Shown here piece by piece: positions 58,401 through 64,000 of a DNA stretch of 64,000 nucleotides. The stretch comes from Taibaiella koreensis. Lineage in GTDB: Bacteria > Bacteroidota > Bacteroidia > Chitinophagales > Chitinophagaceae. Within the stretch, counting starts at the first letter, position 1. Each line of letters opens with the position of its first letter. A program made the translations under genes and the position numbers. The stretch is taken from the NCBI RefSeq assembly GCF_003545715.1, contig NZ_QVNU01000004.1, positions 62,001 through 126,000 on the forward strand. The letters run 5' to 3'. The notes beneath the pieces are model-generated. The model saw only the letters and a list, made by a program, of their open reading frames with translations, made no database searches and was not told where the DNA came from.

Positions 58401-58648
58401 AGGCGATTAAGAAAATAGCCATAGACCTGCTAGAAGATCTTAAACAGGAAAAGCTGAAGATAGAGCAGTGGGCCGAAAAATCGGTGACGGCTGCCGCAGT
58501 ATTCAATACCGTAAACAAAACCCTGTTTGAGGCGCTGCCCTATCCCACTTACCAAACCGACGACATCGACCTGAAAACAAACCTGGTATACGAGCATCTT
58601 AAAACCCGCTACTGGGGTGGCGGAGCCAGTATATATGGAGCGTATTAG
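55421..58648 (+). CDS. hsdR: Type I restriction endonuclease subunit HsdR
   Basis: 1075 residues. The N-terminal nuclease domain has RRPDIIGF and LLFIELKAA (PD-ExK, about 148-171). The SF2 motor has Walker A HTQGSGKS (310-317), SDEAHRSQ (DEAH at 414-417), FTGTPLF and later helicase motifs (MWITGFDVPSLSTLY, QAIARANR). A long helical C-terminus binds the HsdM/S core. It cleaves unmethylated DNA far from the site after ATP-driven translocation. Three bases after mcrC. Confidence 0.93.
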   Translation: MAHEYSEDKLIEQTAIDLFFNKLHWDTQIAYNKETYGEGSTLGRLNRKEVVLKRIFLKKLKAFNPNLPEQAYTHAWEKLTEESSTKSLHEINFEKHLLIRNGIPVDYINEKGEPVKNKTLKVIDFETPGENNFLAVRQLWLQGKSGRERRPDIIGFVNGIPLLFIELKAAHRKLENAYNDNFTDYKDVIPGLFYYNAFVILSNGIESRIGSITGRYQHFHEWKRITEEEDGIVALDRIIVGVCEKQRFLDLFENFILFDNSMGKMVKLIARNHQFIGVNKAITNILHKNEQYKLGLISLEEKQKLGVFWHTQGSGKSYSMVFFAQKIHHKFTGSYTFLIVTDRNELDTQIYGTFSGVGAVPQIKAGAKDSLKANSGHHLQQLLRSEHRYLFTLIHKFNFLAEITQRDNIIVISDEAHRSQGGNLALNLRNALPNASFIGFTGTPLFKDDEITRRIFGDYVSRYDFKRSVDDGATVPLYYENRGEYLGLKNPAINEQIRAIIDAESEDLDSDQRSRVEQLFAREYPILTAHKRLDAIAKDVVGHFCNRGYKGKGMFIALDKLTAVKMYDLIAAHWNQYIAILEKDIAKGKYGDQESLEKSRELQWIKETEICVVVSPEQNEIQKFRQWDLDIEPHREKMNTQDLETRFKEENDPFRLVIVCAMWITGFDVPSLSTLYLDKPLKSHTLMQAIARANRINEGKNNGLIVDYIETYTALLDALAIYGTGDQASGKEEKERPPLEPNSELLLLLEEALTATEAFLLQEVNYDLYELINTTDGLLKLAAIERALNAVYTNDETKRKFQVLAREVFRKYKALQPHKLLNEYRPRRDAINVIYTAIDDNVESADVAEIMKKIQAVVDESIENILSEPDEEEGKIIDLSGLNFELLEQYFNKLQHKNMAVQSLKDKVEHRLKQMIDRNPLTIDYYQRYQEIIDAYNRGKDEVVIKETFRKLVELVNAYTHEEAETKREGLTDEQKAIFDILRHGKQLEEKDKKAIKKIAIDLLEDLKQEKLKIEQWAEKSVTAAAVFNTVNKTLFEALPYPTYQTDDIDLKTNLVYEHLKTRYWGGGASIYGAY

Positions 58649-58729
58649 CTAGCACTATCGGTCCTTCTCCCCTACAATCCCCTACCTTTACCCTCGCAAA
58701 TACTTTGAAAAAAGGCTTCTTAATAACTT

Positions 58730-59785
58730 ATGGATACTGACATCGAAACTACGGAATACAAACTCACCCAATATTCTCACGGTGCGGGTTGTGGCTGCAA
58801 AATCAGCCCCGCGCTGCTGGATAAAATATTACATACCAACGCAACGATCGCAGCGCCCGATCCCCGGTTGTTGGTGGGCAACGATAAACGCGATGATGCG
58901 GCTGTGCTCGACCTGGGCAATGGCACGGCGCTGATCTCCACAACCGATTTCTTTATGCCTATCGTGGACGATGCTTACGATTTCGGGCGCATTGCTTCGG
59001 CCAATGCTATCAGTGATGTATATGCTATGGGCGGTAAGCCGGTGTTGGCTATCGCTATACTCGGCTGGCCTATCGATAAGCTGCCACCGGAGGTGGCCGG
59101 ACGGGTGCTGGAAGGCGCCAGGGCTATTTGCGCCGAGGCGGGCATTGCGCTGGCGGGTGGCCATAGCATTGACTGTCCCGAACCGGTATTTGGTCTGGCA
59201 GTAAATGGTATGGTAGCCGTCGATCAGCTAAAACAAAATTCTACGGCTACGGCAGGATGCCGCCTTTATCTTACCAAGGCGCTGGGCGTAGGCGTATTGT
59301 CTACTGCGCAGAAGCGGGGACTTTTACAACCGGAAGATGCAGCGATTGCGCTGCGTAGCATGACGACACTCAATAAGCCAGGTGAAGTATTGGCCGCTGT
59401 ACCGGCAGTAAAGGCCATGACGGATGTGACCGGCTTCGGCCTGCTGGGCCATCTGGTTGAAATGTGTACGGGTAGCGGCCTTTCGGCCGATATCGTATTT
59501 GATAAAGTACCCGTGATCCCTTCCATTTACCAATACCTTGACGGGGGGTGTATTCCCGGCGGCACCAATCGCAACTGGGCCAGCTATGGCGCTAAGATCG
59601 GCTCGCTAAGCGACCGGCAGAAGCATATCCTGGCCGATCCGCAGACCAGCGGCGGTTTGCTGGTAGCAGTTGCGCCAGAAGGCTGCGCGGCATTTGAAAC
59701 GCTGATGCTGGAGCAGGGCTATGCGGTTCAATCCTTTGGCGAGCTGAAACCATTGAGCGAGGAGCCCATGATCAATATTGTGTAA
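58730..59785 (+). CDS. selD: Selenide, water dikinase (selenophosphate synthetase)
   Basis: 351 residues, closely similar in pattern to E. coli SelD: LTQYSHGAGCGCKISPALL with catalytic Cys21 (Cys17 in E. coli) and Lys24, RDDAAVLDLGNGTALISTTDFFMPIVDDAYDFG, DVYAMGGKPVLAIAILGWP, ALAGGHSIDCPEPVFGLAV, DVTGFGLLGHL and DPQTSGGLL. The active-site residue is Cys (TGT), not selenocysteine. It makes selenophosphate from ATP and selenide for MnmH, which lies on the other side of the defence island. Confidence 0.95.
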   Translation: MDTDIETTEYKLTQYSHGAGCGCKISPALLDKILHTNATIAAPDPRLLVGNDKRDDAAVLDLGNGTALISTTDFFMPIVDDAYDFGRIASANAISDVYAMGGKPVLAIAILGWPIDKLPPEVAGRVLEGARAICAEAGIALAGGHSIDCPEPVFGLAVNGMVAVDQLKQNSTATAGCRLYLTKALGVGVLSTAQKRGLLQPEDAAIALRSMTTLNKPGEVLAAVPAVKAMTDVTGFGLLGHLVEMCTGSGLSADIVFDKVPVIPSIYQYLDGGCIPGGTNRNWASYGAKIGSLSDRQKHILADPQTSGGLLVAVAPEGCAAFETLMLEQGYAVQSFGELKPLSEEPMINIV

Positions 59786-59802
59786 ATCCAATGGTACCTG
59801 CT

Positions 59803-60492
59803 ATGGAAACGACAAATAAGACTTACAGGCTGGAAGATTGTTTTGATGAGGACGTGTTTGATGTCGCACAAAAGCTGGAGAAGTCATTCGACTTAACCTT
59901 GCCTGTTGATGCCTTTATCCAGGTACATACCTTGGGTGATCTGTGTGCCGTTTTTGAGCGACACATCACGGCAAGGCAATGCAATGACTGTACCAGCCAG
60001 CAGGCTTTTTACCGGGTTCGCCGGGCCATAGCAGCTACGCTGTCCGTAGACGAAAAAGAAATCACCCCTGATGACCAGTTAGCGCATTTTTTTCCAAAAG
60101 CTAATCTTAGAAGAAAGGTCAATACTTTTCAGGCCCATCTGGGTATTAAGGTACCGTTGCTCACCTATCCCAACTGGCTTTTAGCTGTTTTCCTGTTATT
60201 GTTCCTCATCTTTTTCGTTTCGCTGTTCTTTGGAGGGCGGGCAGCAACGGTAGGCGGGCTACTTTTTTTCGCCGGTATCGATCTGGCTAAAACGCATGGC
60301 AGGAAATTAATTCCGCAAACCATCAGGCAGCTCACGGAACAACTGGTGAGCGAACATTACACAATGATAAGAACGAGAAAAGGTACGGTAAACAGGAAAG
60401 AAGTACGGCGGATCATTGTCAATACTTTTGCTCGCGATCTGGATATTGACAAGACCTGGCTTACCATGGACGCGAAATTCTTTTGGGCATAA
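59803..60492 (+). CDS. Hypothetical protein with ACP-like helical segments and two membrane segments
   Basis: 229 residues from ATG 59803 (ATG 59791 also possible). LTLPVDAFIQVHTLGDLCAVFERHI and AATLSVDEKEITPDDQLAHFFPKANLRRKV resemble acyl-carrier-protein-like helices, without the Ser of a DSL prosthetic site. Hydrophobic segments at about 123-143 and 147-160. The C-terminal RRIIVNTFARDLDIDKTWLTMDAKFF again resembles an ACP-like helix. Function unknown; it lies between selD and rmuC. Confidence 0.5.
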   Translation: METTNKTYRLEDCFDEDVFDVAQKLEKSFDLTLPVDAFIQVHTLGDLCAVFERHITARQCNDCTSQQAFYRVRRAIAATLSVDEKEITPDDQLAHFFPKANLRRKVNTFQAHLGIKVPLLTYPNWLLAVFLLLFLIFFVSLFFGGRAATVGGLLFFAGIDLAKTHGRKLIPQTIRQLTEQLVSEHYTMIRTRKGTVNRKEVRRIIVNTFARDLDIDKTWLTMDAKFFWA

Positions 60493-60586
60493 GTATCCGG
60501 TTTTGATTTTCTCCAGGAATAACATCTTGTTCCGGATTTTCTCTTATTTTGCCGCGTACGGCATCGTGTATCCAACACAATTTTCT

Positions 60587-62206
60587 ATGGACACTATTTC
60601 CCTGATCACAGGCCTCGCTGCGGGCTTTATCCTGGCTTTCCTGCTTGTTTACCTTTGGTTGACATCGCGCATGGTTCGACGGAGCGATCACGATCGTCTA
60701 TCTGCTACAGCCAATGAGCAAGCTGCTGAGCTGAAGCTGTTTGCCCACAGACGGGAAACCTGGGAAGCGCAACAACTGGCACTGATCACCAGGCTGGATC
60801 AGAAAGAAGCTGAGGCCTCGTCACTGCATGTGCAGGCGGCTACACTGCGCCATGACCTGGTCCATGCCGAAAATAAAGCGCTGACGCTGGGTAATGAGCT
60901 GGAAGAACAACGATCGGCGCAAAGGCTGCTGCAGGAAGAACGCCAGGTACAACACCGCGAGCTGGCCGGATTGAGCGCCCGTTATCAAGGCACAACGGAA
61001 GCTGTACAGCAATATAAAGCGACGGTAGAGCAGCAGGCGCAGCAATTATCGGCGGCTACAGCGCGTATTGGCGAGCTGACGGCACAGGAGAGCCGGCTAT
61101 CAGTCAATCAAATGGCGTTGAAAGAAAAGCTGGATACACAGAAACAAGAAATGGAACAGCTGCAGCATACCGCACACCTACAGTTTGAAAAGATCGCCGG
61201 TCAATTGCTGGAAGAAAAATCGGCTCGGTTTGCGGAGACTAATAAGACAGCTTTGGAAACCCTCCTGAATCCGCTTAAGGAGGATATCGGAAAGTTTAAG
61301 ACGAAGGTTGAGGAAACCTACGATAAGGAATCGAAACAACGGTTCTCATTGGAGGAAAAGGTACGCGAGCTGATCGAGCAAACAAATAAGGTAAGCGCCG
61401 AAGCCAACAACCTGGCTACTGCGTTGAAAGGGCAAACAAAAAAACAGGGCAACTGGGGCGAGATGATCCTCGAACGTATCCTGGAGACATCGGGCCTTAC
61501 CAAAGGACGGGAATATTTTGTGCAGCAAACCATCCGGGACGAGGAAGGAAAGCAATGGCGTCCCGATATCCTGGTGAAGTTGCCCGACGAACGAGTGATC
61601 ATTATTGATTCCAAAGTTTCGCTGGTAGGCTACGATCGCTTTGCAGCTGCCGATAGCCCCGAGGAGCAGCAGGTGCAGCTACAAGCGCATGTGCAGTCGG
61701 TATACCGGCATATCGACGACCTGCAGGACAAGCAGTACGACAACCTGGAGCAGGCCCTGGACTTTACGATGATGTTCATACCGGTAGAGCCGGCCTACCT
61801 CGCGGCCATACAGGCTGATGCCGAACTCTGGGCCTATGCTTATGCCCGGCGCATTCTGCTCATCAGTCCTACCAACCTTATCGCTTGTCTAAAGCTGATC
61901 TCCGACCTTTGGAACCGGGAGAAGCAAAGCCGTAATGCTATGGAGATCGTGAAGCGCGGTGAGCGGCTTTATGAAAAATTCGTCATTTTCACCACCTCGC
62001 TGGAGGAAGTGGGCAGGCACATAGGCAAGGCGCAGCTGGCCTATGGCACAGCGATGGATCAGCTGCGCAGCGGCAGGGGCAACCTGGTGACGCAGGCGCT
62101 GCAATTAAAAGCATTGGGTTTGAAATCGTCGAAAAGCATCCCCCCTGCCCTGCTGCCTGTGGACATGGAACCACCGGAGCCCGACAATACAGATCAACCG
62201 GAATAA
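60587..62206 (+). CDS. rmuC: DNA recombination protein RmuC
   Basis: 539 residues from ATG 60587; the frame to 60416 overlaps the gene upstream. An N-terminal membrane helix (about 6-27), a long coiled coil (about 45-230, Gln/Glu/Ala-rich) and the RmuC domain (GNWGEMILERILETSGL, EGKQWRPDILVKLPDERVIIIDSKVSL, FTMMFIPVEPAYLAAI, ISPTNLIACLKLI). RmuC limits recombination at inverted repeats; its core resembles a restriction-endonuclease fold (RPD..DSK). Confidence 0.93.
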   Translation: MDTISLITGLAAGFILAFLLVYLWLTSRMVRRSDHDRLSATANEQAAELKLFAHRRETWEAQQLALITRLDQKEAEASSLHVQAATLRHDLVHAENKALTLGNELEEQRSAQRLLQEERQVQHRELAGLSARYQGTTEAVQQYKATVEQQAQQLSAATARIGELTAQESRLSVNQMALKEKLDTQKQEMEQLQHTAHLQFEKIAGQLLEEKSARFAETNKTALETLLNPLKEDIGKFKTKVEETYDKESKQRFSLEEKVRELIEQTNKVSAEANNLATALKGQTKKQGNWGEMILERILETSGLTKGREYFVQQTIRDEEGKQWRPDILVKLPDERVIIIDSKVSLVGYDRFAAADSPEEQQVQLQAHVQSVYRHIDDLQDKQYDNLEQALDFTMMFIPVEPAYLAAIQADAELWAYAYARRILLISPTNLIACLKLISDLWNREKQSRNAMEIVKRGERLYEKFVIFTTSLEEVGRHIGKAQLAYGTAMDQLRSGRGNLVTQALQLKALGLKSSKSIPPALLPVDMEPPEPDNTDQPE

Positions 62207-62210
62207 ATCC

Positions 62211-62274
62211 GTCATTTGTAGAGACGTTGCATGCAACGTCTCTACAAATGACATGCAACGTCTCTACAAATGAC
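62211..62274. repeat. 42-bp perfect palindrome plus 22-bp direct repeat
   Basis: The 21-base arms GTCATTTGTAGAGACGTTGC(A) and their exact complement meet without a spacer at 62211-62252. The 22 bases that begin ATGCAACGTCTCTACAAATG are repeated directly at 62253-62274. It lies between convergent rmuC and the BrxC gene and overlaps the last codons of the latter. It may also serve as a terminator. GTAGAGACGTTGCATGCAAC-type repeats occur in many genomes. Confidence 0.75.
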
Positions 62275-62599
62275 GGGCAATTGTCGCCGGATCGATGGCA
62301 TGGTGTGAGCTGGTATACACCACCTTTTTGTCTTTGAGCACGATGATCTGCGGCGACTGATGTGTTACACCCAGCTCCCGGGCAATAAGGTTGGATATAG
62401 GACGGTAGGTCAGCAGGTCGAGGTAGTGGAACTCAGCCTTGCCTTCAATCTGGGCAAAACCGTCTTGTAAGCGGTGTTTGGCATGAGCGCTGATGCCGCA
62501 GGTGGTACTGTCTTTAAAAATGATCTGCGGCTTTTGAGCAGAAGCGTCAATGATCTGCTGCAGGTCTTCCGCTGTCGTAATGGAATTCCAGGTATTCAT
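62264..62599 (-). CDS. Monothiol bacilliredoxin BrxC/YtxJ family
   Basis: 111 residues. The motif STTCGISAHA has active-site Cys34, as in YtxJ (BrxC) proteins, which remove bacillithiol from protein thiols. WNSITTAEDLQQII and SPQIIVLKDKKVVYTSSHHAI fit the thioredoxin-like fold. The last three residues and the stop codon lie in the repeat array at 62211-62274, so the array has replaced the original C-terminus. Presence suggests that the organism makes bacillithiol. Confidence 0.88.
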   Translation of the reverse strand: MNTWNSITTAEDLQQIIDASAQKPQIIFKDSTTCGISAHAKHRLQDGFAQIEGKAEFHYLDLLTYRPISNLIARELGVTHQSPQIIVLKDKKVVYTSSHHAIDPATIARHL

Positions 62600-62720
62600 A
62601 TTGCAAAATTACAGCTTCCCGGCGTTAGCTGTCCTGATAGGCCTATAGAGGGTGCCTGATCTCATCTACCAGGAGTTATTTCTAACCCTGGAATGGCACA
62701 CAATAGTCATATTATTCTTA

Positions 62721-62856
62721 ATAACTATCCCAATATAGGAAACAAAACAATCTCCGATCCTTGAACATGAAAGGACAGCGCTAAATGCTGCTTCGACAGA
62801 CTCAGCAGCCGTTATCAAGACGAATTTGACTAATGTTTTCTCTATCGGAATAATCA
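62721..62856. repeat. MITE-like element, copy 3
   Basis: Left end ATAACTATCCCAATATAGG; right-end complement starts TTGATTATTCCGATAGAG. The interior matches copy 1 at about five of six bases over 130 bp (shared CGTTATCAAGACGAATTTG, AGGAAACAAAA). More diverged ends than copy 1; no clear target duplication. Confidence 0.7.
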
Positions 62857-62923
62857 ATTTTTGCTATGAAGAAAGGCGCCGAGGCGTGATTGTTGATCCG
62901 GATGCTACCATACCGGCCGGGAT

Positions 62924-62947
62924 GCTGTTGGTGAAAACACCAACAGC
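62924..62947. repeat. REP hairpin 4, distant from the RAYT
   Basis: Perfect 10-bp arms GCTGTTGGTG and CACCAACAGC with an AAAA loop: the same motif as the hairpins around the RAYT gene at 28.1 kb, in a non-coding gap 34 kb away. Confidence 0.7.
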
Positions 62948-63090
62948 AGCAAAAGCGTCTCCAGGCACAACGCTATACAGTATAACACGGACGCTCCATC
63001 CTGCCAATTGACCCAAAACATGGTCTCAACTTATCTGCCGGGGCGCTTGAACCGTTCCGGACAGGCATTTTTGCGCACAAATCGCTATTC

Positions 63091-63876
63091 ATGAGACTAA
63101 TGATCGCCGGATTGAGCCTGCTCCTCTTTTTCCCGGCCTGTAAAAAAAACAATATAGATCAAAGCCGGATCAAAACATTCGACATGACCTCGGTAGCCAA
63201 TGGCGGTCACTATACCATACGGGTCGTCCTGCCGGATCACTATACTGCGGCAAAAAAATATAGCACTTTATATATGACCGATGCCGCATGGGACTTTGAC
63301 GATATTGCCGCCGAGACCGACAGACAATCGACCGGTCATGGTAAAGAAGGCATTCTTGTGGTGGGTATTAGTTGGGGATACGACCGGCTGGACGACTATA
63401 CACCTACGCCTACGGAAATGGGTAAAGGCAAGGCCGACCTTTTCGTCCGGTTTATCCGAACAGAACTGATACCCCGAATAGTGGCAGACTTTAACGCCGA
63501 CACCTCCCGGGCCGGCAGGATCATCATTGGTCATTCTGCAGGAGGACTGTTTGCCGGTCACTGCTTTACCAATCATAATGATCTTTTTGGCCATTATATC
63601 TGCTTAAGTCCGGCTTTCTGGTGGGATAATGCAGTAGTCCTCAGGAACGAAAAGGCCAACCGGGAACAGAACCGGAAGGGAACCGGCACCTTCTTCCTCG
63701 GGTTGGGCGGAACGGAAGAAAAGATGCGACCGGCTTTTGAAAGCTTTAAGAAAACGCTGCAAACGTACTATACCGGTTATCAGCAGCAATCAAATATCGA
63801 GCGGCAATACGGTCATTTGGATTCCAAGAAAGCCAATATCCGCGAAGGACTCTCTTTTTATTTCACCCACAGGTAA
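63091..63876 (+). CDS. Esterase-like alpha/beta-hydrolase lipoprotein
   Basis: 261 residues. Lipobox FFPAC with Cys17. The esterase-D/IroE-type fold shows TLYMTDAAWDFDD, GILVVGISWG, nucleophile Ser149 in GHSAGG and a late His in QYGHLDS; FGHYICLSPAFWW is characteristic. It should sit on a membrane and hydrolyse esters; the substrate is unknown. Eight bases before the next ORF, suggesting an operon. Confidence 0.82.
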   Translation: MRLMIAGLSLLLFFPACKKNNIDQSRIKTFDMTSVANGGHYTIRVVLPDHYTAAKKYSTLYMTDAAWDFDDIAAETDRQSTGHGKEGILVVGISWGYDRLDDYTPTPTEMGKGKADLFVRFIRTELIPRIVADFNADTSRAGRIIIGHSAGGLFAGHCFTNHNDLFGHYICLSPAFWWDNAVVLRNEKANREQNRKGTGTFFLGLGGTEEKMRPAFESFKKTLQTYYTGYQQQSNIERQYGHLDSKKANIREGLSFYFTHR

Positions 63877-63883
63877 CGATACC

Positions 63884-64000
63884 ATGCGCATTAAACTCTT
63901 ACTCTGTCTTATGTTTTTAAGCACTGTACGCCTTCAAGCGCAACAGTCCCAACCCAGTGCCCCGCCTTTATGGGTACAGCCGGCTATTGGCATCGTGCCC
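63884..64000 (+). CDS. N-terminal part of a secreted protein (partial)
   Basis: 39 codons to the window end. MRIKLLLCLMFLSTVRLQAQ is a signal peptide. The rest (QSQPSAPPLWVQPAIGIVP) is too short to assign. It follows the esterase gene by 8 bp. Confidence 0.6.
   Translation, partial: MRIKLLLCLMFLSTVRLQAQQSQPSAPPLWVQPAIGIVP

Larger units (their letters stand above)
62600..63090. other. 491-bp intergenic region with repeats
   Basis: It holds MITE copy 3 (62721-62856) and REP hairpin 4 (62924-62947). The rest shows no gene on either strand. Confidence 0.5.

Noticed and set aside
58784-58801. Possible selenocysteine codon at the SelD active site
   Set aside because: The codon at the catalytic position is TGT (Cys), and the neighbour is TGC. 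No TGA is present.
62666-62857. 63-codon minus-strand frame over MITE copy 3
   Set aside because: It is created by the repeat. It has no counterpart in copy 1.

Overview
The window looks like a chromosomal segment of a Bacteroidota bacterium, most likely a Chitinophagaceae-type genome. The signs are two secreted proteins with type IX secretion (T9SS) C-terminal sorting domains, many promoters of the Bacteroidota form (TTG about 19 nt before TAnnTTTG), a LytS/LytTR-type two-component pair, a BrxC/YtxJ bacilliredoxin and a Bacteroidota-style class I lanthipeptide precursor. No rRNA, tRNA or CRISPR array was seen. The species assignment is inference.

Layout. 1-7 kb: the tail of a probable outer-membrane protein, a lipoprotein, a secreted SH3-like protein, then a leftward operon of ABC ATPase, ABC-2 permease, sensor kinase and LytTR regulator, a methyltransferase and an alpha/beta hydrolase. 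7-20 kb: a pepsin-like protein whose two catalytic Asp positions read His, a small-molecule kinase, an MBL hydrolase divergent from an HxlR regulator with two tandem operators, an SDR, methyltransferase, AraC, DUF5990, an orphan lanthipeptide precursor with a duplicated core, a LysR/YeiH pair, a DHFR-like reductase, an epimerase/Crp operon and a GNAT. 20-45 kb: a mostly rightward series of small enzymes and regulators (VOC, DUF1801/YdeI, DHFR-like, DUF1569, DUF1398, DUF4256, SRPBCC, HD), with a RAYT transposase and its REP hairpins, an SRA-HNH/NUDIX pair, an ArsR-SRPBCC-DoxX operon and a parDE toxin-antitoxin module.

45.4-58.6 kb is the most distinctive region: one rightward run of nine genes behind a strong promoter. 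It holds a half-size HsdS, a divergent N6-adenine methylase, a three-helix membrane protein, a complete type I HsdM and HsdS, an XRE regulator, McrB, McrC and HsdR. It lies between mnmH (tRNA 2-selenouridine synthase) and selD (selenophosphate synthetase), which work in the same pathway, so it looks like a composite defence island inserted into a selenium locus. 59-64 kb: an unknown membrane protein, RmuC, the bacilliredoxin, a MITE copy, a stray REP hairpin, an esterase-like lipoprotein and a truncated secreted ORF.

Three related MITE-like elements (8.0, 35.2 and 62.7 kb) and four RAYT-type REP hairpins (27.9, 28.1, 28.7 and 62.9 kb) are dispersed through the window. Product names come from reading motifs in the translations; no database search was run.
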